From NCBI GenBank assembly GCA_030699255.1, contig JAUYJR010000066.1:1-16497 (forward strand): a stretch of 16,497 nucleotides of DNA, in the 5' to 3' direction. The stretch's first letter is position 1; each line of letters begins with the position of its first letter. The notes beneath the pieces were generated by a model. The model was not told the origin of the DNA and did not search any database. It saw nothing but the letters and a program-made list of their open reading frames with translations. Made by a program: the position numbers and the translations under genes. The stretch is from a bacterium. GTDB taxonomy: Bacteria; Patescibacteriota; Minisyncoccia; Minisyncoccales; UBA10102. Positions 1-8,072 of this stretch are shown piece after piece.

Positions 1-92
1 TCTCGGAGTGCGGGGTTGACCCCGTAGGAGATATTAGAGAGGAGCTTACGAGGTTGACGAATAAGGAAACACCTGGTATAGTGCCGGTATGA
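1..92 (+). CDS. possible C-terminal tail of an upstream gene
   Basis: One forward frame is open from the left edge and ends in TGA at 90-92, overlapping the rpsF ATG (89-91) as ATGA. The last residues read DIREELTRLTNKETPGIVPV. The other two forward frames contain stops. About 29 open codons can occur by chance, so the support is the protein-like composition plus the ATGA overlap, the same junction type seen between rpsF and ssb. I do not recognise the family. If real, the rpsF promoter at 54-82 lies inside its 3' end. Sequence upstream of the window would settle it. Confidence 0.3.
   Translation, partial: SECGVDPVGDIREELTRLTNKETPGIVPV
54..82 (+). promoter_or_regulatory. sigma70-type promoter of the rpsF-ssb-rpsR operon, predicted leaderless
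   Basis: The -35 box is TTGACG (54-59), followed by a 17-bp spacer and the -10 box TATAGT (77-82), with an extended -10 TGG at 74-76. Transcription would start about 6-7 nt after the -10, at about 88-89, which is the A of the rpsF ATG (89). There is no Shine-Dalgarno sequence at a usable distance from this ATG, which fits a leaderless message. If an upstream ORF reads through to 92, this is an internal promoter. Confidence 0.65.
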
Positions 93-484
93 AAACGTAC
101 GATATAACCCTTCTCTTGAGTTCTGAACTCACTGAAGAACAGGCAAATACAACATTTCAAGAACAGCTTTCTTCCCTCCAAGAACAGGGAGGCATCTTGC
201 ATAAGCAGGAGATTAAGGGAAAGCGCAGACTTGCTTATCCGGTAAAAAAGCAGCGAAACGCGCATTTAGCTCAGGTGAGTGTCTCGTGTTCTCCAGAAGC
301 AATACAAACAACGCGTGACACAATAAAAAATCACGCACATGTGTTACGTTTCCTTGTTGCAGTGGCAAACCGACCCGATCCGGCTCCGCGAGCAAGACGA
401 GAATCTCCAAAGGAGACTCCCCGAGAACGAGTTGAGATTGCGGATATAGACAAAAAGTTGGAGGAAATATTTAAAGAAGCATGA
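89..484 (+). CDS. rpsF: 30S ribosomal protein S6
   Basis: Small-subunit ribosomal protein S6, which binds 16S rRNA in the platform as a pair with S18, encoded two genes downstream. The 131-residue product shows the S6 fold: the N-terminal strand YDITLLL, helix 1 around residues 15-32, the GG turn at 34-35, the signature GKRRLAYPV (44-52), and HVLRFLVAV (84-92). After the core there is a basic, proline-rich stretch (about 95-113) and a final helix with DKKLEEIFKE, an extension I associate with Parcubacteria. The ATG at 89 aligns with the family start. There is no Shine-Dalgarno site; the promoter spacing suggests a leaderless transcript. The stop overlaps the ssb start by 4 nt (ATGA), implying translational coupling. 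Confidence 0.95.
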   Translation: MKTYDITLLLSSELTEEQANTTFQEQLSSLQEQGGILHKQEIKGKRRLAYPVKKQRNAHLAQVSVSCSPEAIQTTRDTIKNHAHVLRFLVAVANRPDPAPRARRESPKETPRERVEIADIDKKLEEIFKEA

Positions 485-927
485 ATGTCAACAAAGTTCT
501 CCTTGTAGGCCGATTAGTAGAAAATCCCGAGGTTCGTACCACGCCCTCAGGACAGTCGGTGTGCACACTGCGCATGGCAACCAATCGCACGTGGACAGAT
601 AAACAGGGATCACGCCAAACGGATGCGGAGTACCACAGCATTGTATTATGGGGCAAGATGGCGGACATTGCTTCTCGCTATCTCCAGAAAGGATCTATTG
701 CTTACATTGAGGGAAGAATTCAAACGCGATCCTGGCAGGATCAATCCGGAGTAAAGAAGTACCGAACGGAGATTATTGCCGAGAACCTACAGCTTGGACC
801 AAAAGGAGAAGGAGGCTCTCATGGCCCATCGTCCCAACAAAAAGAGGAGCGACACGAATCTTCAGGAGAAGATATCCCCATCATTGAAGAGGACGAGGAG
901 ATTGATATAAAAGATATACCATTTTAA
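481..927 (+). CDS. ssb: single-stranded DNA-binding protein
   Basis: SSB coats single-stranded DNA during replication, repair and recombination. The 148-residue product begins with the family-typical MNVNKVLLVGRL. Its OB fold spans about 1-106 (TPSGQSVCTLRMATNR, then EYHSIVLWGKMADIASRYLQKG and YIEGRIQTRSWQDQSG, each a standard SSB signature). A polar Gly/Ser/Gln/Glu linker follows (107-130), then a strongly acidic tail ending KDIPF. That terminal motif is the known docking site for SSB partner proteins. A second DIP occurs at 131-133, just before the final acidic run. The gene sits between rpsF (4-nt overlap) and rpsR (3-nt gap), the classic order. The nearest purine-rich motif, GGAGG at 460-464, is 16 nt upstream, too far for a normal ribosome site, so coupling to rpsF is likely. 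Confidence 0.97.
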   Translation: MNVNKVLLVGRLVENPEVRTTPSGQSVCTLRMATNRTWTDKQGSRQTDAEYHSIVLWGKMADIASRYLQKGSIAYIEGRIQTRSWQDQSGVKKYRTEIIAENLQLGPKGEGGSHGPSSQQKEERHESSGEDIPIIEEDEEIDIKDIPF

Positions 928-930
928 CGT

Positions 931-1131
931 ATGGAATGCATTCTTTGCAAAAAAAACATCAAGAACGTTGACTTCCGAGACACACCGTCTCTGAAAAACT
1001 ACATCTCGGGACTGGGCAAGATTCGTCCCAAAACAAAAACCGGCCTATGCTCCACTCATCAGCGGAGAGTATCTACCGCCGTTAAACGAGCTCGCCACAT
1101 TGGCCTCATGTCTGCAACGGCAAAAAGCTAA
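931..1131 (+). CDS. rpsR: 30S ribosomal protein S18
   Basis: S18 binds the 16S rRNA platform together with S6. The 66-residue product is at the short end for the family. It has the S18 core: DTPSLKNYISGLGKIRPKTKTG, then CSTHQRRVSTAVKRARHIGLM, which match the conserved lysine/arginine-rich rRNA contacts. C3 and C6 (a CxxC at the extreme N-terminus) with C40 and H43 make a plausible zinc site, i.e. the zinc-binding form of S18. It starts 3 nt after the ssb stop and lacks its own Shine-Dalgarno sequence, so it is probably translated by reinitiation. It is the last gene of the operon; a strong terminator begins 5 nt after its stop. Confidence 0.95.
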   Translation: MECILCKKNIKNVDFRDTPSLKNYISGLGKIRPKTKTGLCSTHQRRVSTAVKRARHIGLMSATAKS

Positions 1132-1135
1132 CGCC

Positions 1136-1179
1136 AATAAAAAGAAACACCCCCTCTACAGGGGGTGTTTCTTTTTATT
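1136..1179. terminator. bidirectional intrinsic terminator between rpsR and recA
   Basis: A perfect 20-bp inverted repeat (left arm 1136-1155, right arm 1160-1179) surrounds a 4-nt loop CTAC. The inner stem is GC-rich (ACCCCCT paired with AGGGGGT). The outer part is A-rich on the left and T-rich on the right, so transcripts from either strand end in a GC stem followed by a U tract. It occupies nearly the whole gap between the convergent rpsR and recA genes and can stop transcription from both sides. Confidence 0.95.
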
Positions 1180-1182
1180 TCT

Positions 1183-2223
1183 TTATGCTTCCTTTTCCGG
1201 CTCATCTGGAACAGGATCTTTCTGTTCTTGAGCTTTCACAAAAAGCTCTTCTCGTATCTTTTGAGCAATTTCGGGATTCGCCTCAAGAAAAGTTTTACCT
1301 CCCTCGTTCCCTTGCCCAAGTTTTGTCTCTCCGTACTGAAACCAAGATCCCGCCTTCTGGATCACTCCCTCCCGAACTCCCGAAACCAGGAGATCAACTT
1401 CGTATGAGATGCCCTTATTGTAGTAAATATCAAACTCGCATGTTTTGAAGGGAGCTGCAACCTTGTTTTTTACCACCTTTGCCCGAATACGGGAGCCAAT
1501 AATATTCTCTCCCGACTTTATCTGAGCGGCCCTCCTTAATTCAATACGCACGGATGAGTAGAACTTGAGCGCAAGCCCTCCCGGAGTTGTCTCGGGATTC
1601 CCAAACATCACTCCAATCTTCATGCGAATCTGATTAAGAAAAACTATGGTGGTTTTTGACTGCGCGGCAAGTGTGGAAAGTTTCCGAAGAGCCGAAGACA
1701 TAAGCCGTGCTTGTAAGCCAATTTGAAACTCTCCAATCTCCCCCGCAATCTCGTTCTTTGGCGTGAGAGCAGCTACCGAATCCACCACAATAACATCAAC
1801 GGCAGCTGAGCGCGTGAGCGTTTCCACAATTTGTAGGGCCTGTTCCCCCGAGTCCGGTTGAGAAATGAGCAGCTCGTCCGTATTTACCCCAATTCTTCGC
1901 GCGTAGTCGGGATCCAGCGCGTGTTCCGCGTCCACAAATGCGGCCACGCCTCCTCTCTTCTGGGCTTCAGCGGTAATGTGTAAAGCAAGTGTGCTTTTTC
2001 CGCTTGATTCGGGACCGTATATCTCAATAATTCTTCCTTGTGGAACTCCCCTAACGCCAAGCGCCAAATCCAACGAAACGGATCCCGTAGGAATGGCGTC
2101 AATATCAACCGCTGTAGCCTCACTGAGCTTGATAATTGCTCCTTCTCCAAACCGCTGTTTTATTTCAGCAATTGCTTCCTCTAAGTCTCTCGCGTATTCT
2201 TTTTCCTTTTTCTTTTTTGCCAT
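1183..2223 (-). CDS. recA: recombinase RecA
   Basis: RecA forms ATP-dependent filaments on single-stranded DNA, catalyses homologous pairing and strand exchange, and acts as co-protease in the SOS response. The 346-residue length is typical. Visible motifs: Walker A GPESSGKST (70-78), the catalytic Glu in DAEHALD (E100), Walker B VIVVDS (144-149), and the DNA-binding loop region NQIRMKIGVMFGNPETTPGG (about 197-216), nearly identical to well-studied RecAs. The C-terminal domain ends in the usual acidic tail (PVPDEPEKEA). The N-terminus has a short lysine run, MAKKKKEKE. The gene starts 20 nt after the ftsK stop on the same strand, so the two are probably co-transcribed. I see no Shine-Dalgarno sequence and no clear LexA-type operator upstream. 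No intein or frameshift is present. Confidence 0.98.
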   Translation of the reverse strand: MAKKKKEKEYARDLEEAIAEIKQRFGEGAIIKLSEATAVDIDAIPTGSVSLDLALGVRGVPQGRIIEIYGPESSGKSTLALHITAEAQKRGGVAAFVDAEHALDPDYARRIGVNTDELLISQPDSGEQALQIVETLTRSAAVDVIVVDSVAALTPKNEIAGEIGEFQIGLQARLMSSALRKLSTLAAQSKTTIVFLNQIRMKIGVMFGNPETTPGGLALKFYSSVRIELRRAAQIKSGENIIGSRIRAKVVKNKVAAPFKTCEFDIYYNKGISYEVDLLVSGVREGVIQKAGSWFQYGETKLGQGNEGGKTFLEANPEIAQKIREELFVKAQEQKDPVPDEPEKEA

Positions 2224-2243
2224 GTGCTATTATGCCATTATTT

Positions 2244-4385
2244 CTACGGGGCTATCCATTCGGATCCATCATCTTCTTTGGGAGAATGTGTGTACACTTC
2301 CCGGGGGCGCGCGCCGTCAGCCGGCCCAACAATACCCCGTTCTTCGAGAAGGTCAATGAGACGGGCAGCCCTTGCGTACCCCACCTTCAGACGACGCTGT
2401 AAGAGGGAGGCTGAGGCCTTCTTTGATTCAACCACCACCCGCTTTGCCTCTTCATAAAGAGTGTCGTCGTCACCATCCTCATAGCTTCCAACTTCCATAT
2501 CTTCAACCGCGCTATGTCCCAGCTCGTCTTCCGCCACTCTATCCATGGAAACATCTTTATTCTCTTTCACAAGCCAGGCAACTACCTTTTTCACTTCCTT
2601 GTCAGAAATAAATGCTCCCTGTAACCGCTTGGGGCGGGAAGAGTCGGCAGAGAGATAAAGCATATCTCCTTTTCCCAACAGCTTTTCAGCTCCCGCCATA
2701 TCCAGAATTGTTCTTGAGTCAATTTGAGAGACCACCTGAAAGGCAATTCTTCCTGTTACATTTGCTTTGATGGTTCCCGTAATAACTTCCACGGAAGGGC
2801 GCTGAGTAGCCAACACTAGATGAATCCCAACCGCCCGAGACATTTGGGCAAGCCGAACAATGAGCGCCTCTATCTCCTTTCCTCGGGCCGCCATAAGGTC
2901 GGCAAGCTCATCAATAACCACAACAATATATGGCATGGACTCAAGCTCTTCTCCCGCCCCTTTTTCCCGCTGTTCCCGCAAAAACTCCTGGTAGCTTGAA
3001 ATATCTCGTATGCGAAACTGGGAAAGCAGGTCAAATCTCCGATCCATCTCTTTTAAAAGCCACTTTAACGCGTTGATTGTCCGCTGAGCATCAAGAATGA
3101 CAGGCATTAAAAGGTGAGGTAGATCGTTAAACACAGGAAACTCCACCCTCTTTGGATCCACCAAAACAAGACGGAGCGTTTCTGGAGAGTTTCGATACAG
3201 CAAGCTCAAGATAATATTATGAAGGCCAATCGTCTTTCCCGATCCCGTTGCTCCGGCTACTAAAAGGTGAGGTAGTCGGGCTAAATCTCCAAACGCGGGA
3301 TTTCCCGATACGTCTCGCCCAAAGCCCAGGGCAAGCGGAGATGGGTGGTTTTGGAACTGCGCGTGCTCAATAAGCTCTCGGAGCTTCACCACGGCCCGTA
3401 CGCGGTTGGGAATCTCAATGCCAACCAGCGATCTTCCCGGAATAGGAGCTTCAATACGAATAGGGTGAGCGGCAAGAGCCAGAGAGAGGTCACTGTAGAG
3501 AGCCGTAATGCGGGAAAGCTTGATTCCTTCGGCCGGCTTAATAGCGTACTGCGTAACGGCAGGACCAATGTTTACCTCGGAAATCTCAACTGGAATACCA
3601 AAGTTCTGTAGTGTTTTTTTGATAATGGCCGAGTATATCTTTATATCCCCGGCGTTTGGCACGCCACGATCCTGTTCAAGAATTTCGGGAGGAGGAAGAT
3701 TATACCCTCCTAAGAATACGGGACTGGCAAACGGCTTTGGTTTCTCTTTCTCTTGAGCCTTTCCCTCTTTTGCTTTATCCTTCTTCTCAACTTCTTCACT
3801 CTCAAGACGGCTCTCCTCAACCTCGTGAACCTCAAAACTCGGTTCAAATATCTTCTTGAAACGATCCTGCGCCAGTTTTGTAAAGGTAGCCCCCTCATCA
3901 TCATGAGGAAGGAGCTTCCAGTAGATAACAAGCGAAACAATAATCAGCGCAAAAAAGAGGATCATACTCACCCACTCGTCAAAGAAAGTAAGAAAAGGCC
4001 AGGAAAAGAGAAAGCCGAGCCATCCTCCGGGTTCCAGTCCTCGCATATGGTAAATGCCGGAAACACTGGAAAGGAATCCCGCAATCCCAATCAAAGAAAG
4101 AAAGAACGCCAGAAACACCGTATTTTTACTTGCGCCCTTCATGCCAAAAAACACCACGCCCGAAAGGGCGAGGAGGGGAGGGAGAAATGCAACTCCCTGC
4201 CCGAGAAGCACGCGGAATAGCGCAAGGAAGAATGCTCCTGCTCTACCTGCCTGTTCAAAAAATGAGAGAAGAAAAACAATAGCGAGCACAAAAAACGCAA
4301 TGCCCCAGACCGGTCGCTGAATATGCTCCGGAATAGAGAAGAGCTCAAGAGAGAAAGACGATTGGTGTTTTTTCTTTTTCGCCAC
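2244..4385 (-). CDS. ftsK: DNA translocase FtsK/SpoIIIE
   Basis: Membrane-anchored, ATP-driven DNA pump that clears chromosome DNA from the division septum and helps dimer resolution. In the 713-residue product, four or five hydrophobic segments fill residues about 25-158. A charged linker with an E/K-rich run (about 185-217) follows. The alpha/beta motor carries Walker A GATGSGKT (378-385), DPKRVEF (410-416), Walker B VVVIDELADL (488-497) and ATQRPSVEVITG (526-537). A C-terminal winged-helix gamma domain (about 645-698, ASLLQRRLKVGYARAARLIDLLE) would read KOPS-like DNA. The start codon is GTG, chosen because TAGGAG lies 9 nt upstream; the ATG at 4390-4392 is out of frame. The linker is short compared with enterobacterial FtsK. 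It lies upstream of recA, probably in one transcript. Confidence 0.96.
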   Translation of the reverse strand: MAKKKKHQSSFSLELFSIPEHIQRPVWGIAFFVLAIVFLLSFFEQAGRAGAFFLALFRVLLGQGVAFLPPLLALSGVVFFGMKGASKNTVFLAFFLSLIGIAGFLSSVSGIYHMRGLEPGGWLGFLFSWPFLTFFDEWVSMILFFALIIVSLVIYWKLLPHDDEGATFTKLAQDRFKKIFEPSFEVHEVEESRLESEEVEKKDKAKEGKAQEKEKPKPFASPVFLGGYNLPPPEILEQDRGVPNAGDIKIYSAIIKKTLQNFGIPVEISEVNIGPAVTQYAIKPAEGIKLSRITALYSDLSLALAAHPIRIEAPIPGRSLVGIEIPNRVRAVVKLRELIEHAQFQNHPSPLALGFGRDVSGNPAFGDLARLPHLLVAGATGSGKTIGLHNIILSLLYRNSPETLRLVLVDPKRVEFPVFNDLPHLLMPVILDAQRTINALKWLLKEMDRRFDLLSQFRIRDISSYQEFLREQREKGAGEELESMPYIVVVIDELADLMAARGKEIEALIVRLAQMSRAVGIHLVLATQRPSVEVITGTIKANVTGRIAFQVVSQIDSRTILDMAGAEKLLGKGDMLYLSADSSRPKRLQGAFISDKEVKKVVAWLVKENKDVSMDRVAEDELGHSAVEDMEVGSYEDGDDDTLYEEAKRVVVESKKASASLLQRRLKVGYARAARLIDLLEERGIVGPADGARPREVYTHSPKEDDGSEWIAP

Positions 4386-4394
4386 GGTACATTG

Positions 4395-4400
4395 CTCCTA
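4395..4400 (-). promoter_or_regulatory. ribosome binding site of ftsK
   Basis: On the minus strand TAGGAG lies 9 nt before the GTG at 4383-4385. It is the best Shine-Dalgarno match beside any start in the window and supports the GTG over the out-of-frame ATG just upstream, which would be only 2 nt from this site. Confidence 0.8.
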
Positions 4401-4429
4401 GTGCCACACAGATCCCAATCTCATCATAC

Positions 4430-4458
4430 AAAAAGCGTGAGGGAGTGAGTGCACTCCC
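4430..4458 (-). terminator. weak terminator-like stem-loop after rpoC
   Basis: On the minus strand a 7-bp perfect stem GGGAGTG/CACTCCC (arms at 4452-4458 and 4441-4447) with a 4-nt loop is followed, after six nucleotides, by five T (4430-4434). It lies 6 bp past the rpoC stop in the 79-nt rpoC-ftsK gap. The distance between stem and T-run makes it a poor intrinsic terminator, so partial read-through into ftsK is likely. I found no convincing -35/-10 pair for ftsK in the gap. Confidence 0.4.
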
Positions 4459-4464
4459 AGTATA

Positions 4465-7400
4465 TCATGCTTTAAAACCCTTGCCCACCGGAATAAGCTT
4501 TCCAATAATAACGTTTTCTTTCAGACCTCTTAACTTGTCTTCTTTGCCTGAGAGAGAAGCACGGATGAGTACGCGAGAAGTCTCCTGAAAAGATGCCGCT
4601 GAAAGGAAACTTTCGGTTGTGAGAGCAACACGGGAGATACCCAAGAGGAGCTGAGTAGCAACAGCCTTCTTCTTGTCTGCTTTTTCCAGAACAGCATTTT
4701 CCTCCAAGAAGGAAGGTCGTTCAACAACCTCTCCTTCCAAGAATTTGCTCTCCCCCTTTTCTTTGATGCGAACACGAGAGAACATCTGGCGCACAATAAC
4801 TTCCAAGTGCTTGTCATGAATACTCACCCCCTGAGAAGAGTAGATGCGTTGCACCTCTTTCACAACATACCGTTGTGCGTCCTCCGTGCCTGAGAACGCG
4901 AGAATTTCTTGCAGGTCCAGGTTTCCTTCACAGAGCTGTTGCCCCTTTACCACAACGCCACCTTGCTGCACCCAGATTGCCCGGTTTGCCGGAATCTCGT
5001 ACTCCGCAATCTTATCTTCTTTTTCTTTCTTCTCTTTCTTCTTTTTGCCGGGAATCTCCTCGTTTTTCTTCTCATCTTGGGAAGATCCAAGAGAATCCCC
5101 CACAATCGATTTATCCGGACGAATCCTCACTATATTGTCTACAATATCAACAACAACTCCGTCACATTCGGCAATAACGGCTTTTCCTCCCGGAACTCGC
5201 CCTTCAAATATTTCTTCTACACGAGGAAGTCCCTGTGTAATATCTCCTCCTCCTGCTACTCCCCCCGTATGGAAGGTGCGCATTGTCAGCTGAGTTCCCG
5301 GTTCTCCAATGGATTGAGCGGCCACAATTCCAACGGCAGAGCCTATCTCAACAGGAGCGTTTCTCCCAAGATCCCATCCGTAGCATTTTTGACAGAGTCC
5401 TCGGAAGTTCTTGCAGGAAAGTGCAGATCTGACCCGAACCTCCTGAATCGCATCATCTTCGGCAATCTCTCTCGCCTGCTCAACACCAATAATTTCGTTC
5501 TTTTTCACATATCCCGCAATATCTTCCAAAACAACTCGGCCCGCAAACTTGAGCGCGGGATTCTGTCCCACCTCTTCCGCGTCCGCTTTGCGCATAACAA
5601 TGCCCTTGGTATCTTTGCAGTCTTCGTTTGTAATAATGACATCATGAGAAACGTCCACAAGACGGCGGGTAAGGTATCCCGCAGTTGCCGTGCGCAGAGC
5701 TGTATCCGCGGTTCCTTTTCTTGTTCCGTGCGTGGAGATAAAGTATTCCAGCACATCAAGTCCTTCCTTAAAACAACTCTTGATAGGAAGTTCAATGAGA
5801 CGGCCCGCGGGGTTCATCATCAGTCCTCTCATGCCCGCCATCTGCGTTGCCTGAGACCAGCTTCCTCGGGAACCGGAATCAATAATGGATGAGACTGATT
5901 CGTCGGGAGAAAGCGTTTTGGGCACAAGTTTTTCAATGGCAACTTTTACCCGCGTCCAAATCTCAATAACCTTGTCTGATCGTTCTTCCCGTGAAAGCAG
6001 TCCTTTTCTAAAATGCTCCGCAATCCGCTCCACCTCCCCTTCGGCTTCTTTAATGAGAGCCGGCTTTTCTTTGGGAACAATAAGATCATCCATTCCCCAG
6101 GTGATGCCGGACTTTGTGGCATACTCAAATCCAAGTTCTTTGACACGATCCACTACCTCTTGCACCTCTTGAGGAGGACGTGTGTTGATAACGTCTCCAA
6201 TAATTCTCCCAAGAGATTTCTTGTTCATCTGACTATTGATAAACTCATGGCCTTCGGGGAGCGATCTGTTAAAGATGATTCGTCCCGGAGTTGTTTCTTC
6301 CAGTTTGCCAGACATCAGAACACGCACTCCATCTCGAAGTCCTACAACTCCGTGCTCATACGCAAGAATGGTTTCGTCTTCGGAGGAAAATGTCTTTGGT
6401 TGCTTATTTTGCTTTTCCAATCCCGTTAAGTAGAAACAGCCCAACACCATATCTTTTTCCGGGGCCACAATAGGAAGACCAGTTGCGGGCTTCAGTAGGT
6501 TTGCTCCAGACAGCATAATTTCACGGGCTTCTCTCTGCGCCTCATCCGAAAGAGGAACGTGAACCGCCATCTGATCTCCGTCAAAGTCCGCGTTAAACGC
6601 AGAACAGACAAGAGGGTGCAGGCGAATTGCCTCTCCCTCCATGAGGAGAGGATAAAATCCCTGAATACCAAGACGGTGCAATGTTGGGGCGCGGTTCAAT
6701 AGAACCACCCTATCCTTTACCACCTCTTCCAGAATTTCCCATACTTCGTCAATTCCCTGTTCAATAAGACGGGAGGCCCCTTTCACGTTATATGAAAGTT
6801 CTCGCTCCAGAATCTTTTGAATAACAAATGGTTTGAACAGCTCTAGCGCCATCAGCTTGGGAAGTCCGCACTGGTGGAGCTTCAACTCTGGACCTGCCAC
6901 AATAACGGATCTTCCGGAGTAGTCCACACGCTTTCCAAGCAGGTTTCCGCGGAATCTCCCCTGCTTTCCTTTCAGCATATCTGACAAAGACTTGAGCAGG
7001 CGCTTTCCTCCTCCACTTGTGGACTGTGTCATGGTTCCCTTCCGCATACTGTTGTCAATCAGCGCGTCTACGGCCTCTTGCAACATGCGCTTTTCATTTC
7101 GCACAATTACGTCGGGAGCTCCAGAATCCAAGAGATAACGGAGCCGGTTGTTGCGGTTTATAACACGGCGGTACAGATCATTCAGATCGGAAGAAGCATA
7201 CCTGCCCCCGTCGAGTTGCACCATAGGTCGCAGATCGGGAGGAAGCACGGGAATAACACTCAGGAACATCCATTCGGGACGGATACCAGCTTGAAACATG
7301 TCTCGGAAGAGTCTAATCCGTTCAGCAAGCTTCCGCCTGTTCTGAGGAGACGCATTCTCTTGTTCCGCCAGCAACCGCTTAATAATATCTTTGAGATTCA

Positions 7401-8061
7401 TCTGTTCGGCAATCTTTCGCAAAACCTCAGATCCCGTCCCGGCCTCAAACACGTGTCCGTACTTAAGAGAAAGAGTCTGGTACTCAATTTCGGAGAGCGT
7501 GCGTAGAACCTCAATGCTCGCCAGTTCATGGCGCGCCCGGTCCCGGGCCTCTTTCAACTGCTCTTTTTCTTCCGCTTCAGCTCCTTTTGTACGGCGCAAA
7601 AACTCCTGCTCCAGTTCTCCAAGCGCCTTTGTTTTTGCCGTGTTATCCACCTTGGTAACAATATAGGAACCAAAGTAGATGACACGCTCCAGGTTTTGCA
7701 TGGGAATATCAAACACCATGCTGATGCGAGAAGGGATTCCTCGCAAGAACCAAATATGAGAACAGGGGGTAGCTAACTTAATGTGCCCCATGCGCTCTCG
7801 TCGGACAGAAGCCTTGGTAACCTCAACACCACATCGATCACAGGTAATGCCCTTGTATCGAATTTTCTTGTACTTTCCGCAGTAGCACTCAAAGTCTTTT
7901 TCTGGACCGAAAATGCGCTCGTCAAACAACCCGTCTTTCTCCGCTCGCTGTGTGCGGTAGTTTATAGTTTCGGGTTTGGTTACCTCTCCAAACGACCAAG
8001 AAAGGATGTCGTCGGGGGAAGCTAACTTAATACGGAGTGATTGGAGGTCTGTGACGCGCAT
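4465..8061 (-). CDS. rpoC: DNA-directed RNA polymerase subunit beta'
   Basis: Largest catalytic subunit of RNA polymerase, 1198 residues against about 1400 in E. coli. In order: zinc-binding domain with C59, C61, C74 and C77; the clamp; the Mg-binding NADFDGDQMAVH (490-501, with D492, D494 and D496); a bridge helix region around THGTRKGTADTALR...GYLTRRLVDV (778-804); the second zinc site C815, C883, C890 and C893; and the trigger loop around PGTQLTMRTFHTGG (921-934). No large trigger-loop insertion is present. A lysine/glutamate-rich stretch (about 996-1018, DNA 5008-5076) interrupts the jaw-side beta domain. The ATG at 8059-8061 starts 11 nt after the rpoB stop, and the pair is clearly an operon. 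No Shine-Dalgarno sequence is visible. Confidence 0.98.
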   Translation of the reverse strand: MRVTDLQSLRIKLASPDDILSWSFGEVTKPETINYRTQRAEKDGLFDERIFGPEKDFECYCGKYKKIRYKGITCDRCGVEVTKASVRRERMGHIKLATPCSHIWFLRGIPSRISMVFDIPMQNLERVIYFGSYIVTKVDNTAKTKALGELEQEFLRRTKGAEAEEKEQLKEARDRARHELASIEVLRTLSEIEYQTLSLKYGHVFEAGTGSEVLRKIAEQMNLKDIIKRLLAEQENASPQNRRKLAERIRLFRDMFQAGIRPEWMFLSVIPVLPPDLRPMVQLDGGRYASSDLNDLYRRVINRNNRLRYLLDSGAPDVIVRNEKRMLQEAVDALIDNSMRKGTMTQSTSGGGKRLLKSLSDMLKGKQGRFRGNLLGKRVDYSGRSVIVAGPELKLHQCGLPKLMALELFKPFVIQKILERELSYNVKGASRLIEQGIDEVWEILEEVVKDRVVLLNRAPTLHRLGIQGFYPLLMEGEAIRLHPLVCSAFNADFDGDQMAVHVPLSDEAQREAREIMLSGANLLKPATGLPIVAPEKDMVLGCFYLTGLEKQNKQPKTFSSEDETILAYEHGVVGLRDGVRVLMSGKLEETTPGRIIFNRSLPEGHEFINSQMNKKSLGRIIGDVINTRPPQEVQEVVDRVKELGFEYATKSGITWGMDDLIVPKEKPALIKEAEGEVERIAEHFRKGLLSREERSDKVIEIWTRVKVAIEKLVPKTLSPDESVSSIIDSGSRGSWSQATQMAGMRGLMMNPAGRLIELPIKSCFKEGLDVLEYFISTHGTRKGTADTALRTATAGYLTRRLVDVSHDVIITNEDCKDTKGIVMRKADAEEVGQNPALKFAGRVVLEDIAGYVKKNEIIGVEQAREIAEDDAIQEVRVRSALSCKNFRGLCQKCYGWDLGRNAPVEIGSAVGIVAAQSIGEPGTQLTMRTFHTGGVAGGGDITQGLPRVEEIFEGRVPGGKAVIAECDGVVVDIVDNIVRIRPDKSIVGDSLGSSQDEKKNEEIPGKKKKEKKEKEDKIAEYEIPANRAIWVQQGGVVVKGQQLCEGNLDLQEILAFSGTEDAQRYVVKEVQRIYSSQGVSIHDKHLEVIVRQMFSRVRIKEKGESKFLEGEVVERPSFLEENAVLEKADKKKAVATQLLLGISRVALTTESFLSAASFQETSRVLIRASLSGKEDKLRGLKENVIIGKLIPVGKGFKA

Positions 8062-8072
8062 AGAATGGCAGG

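Noticed and set aside
352..367. Cysteine cluster PCPCG...CVC in ComM (protein residues 352-366) as a novel metal site
   Set aside because: The start and end given here are protein residues, not DNA positions (DNA about 15060-15107). These cysteines are a regular feature of the ComM/YifB family and are not specific to this genome.
3753..4220. 155-codon + strand frame opposite the ftsK membrane and linker region
   Set aside because: Antisense to a convincing FtsK N-terminal domain; composition is low-complexity Lys/Arg/Glu with no motif.
4909..5892. 327-codon open frame on the + strand inside rpoC
   Set aside because: It is a shadow of the highly conserved trigger-loop and bridge-helix regions of rpoC; no family features and no ribosome site.
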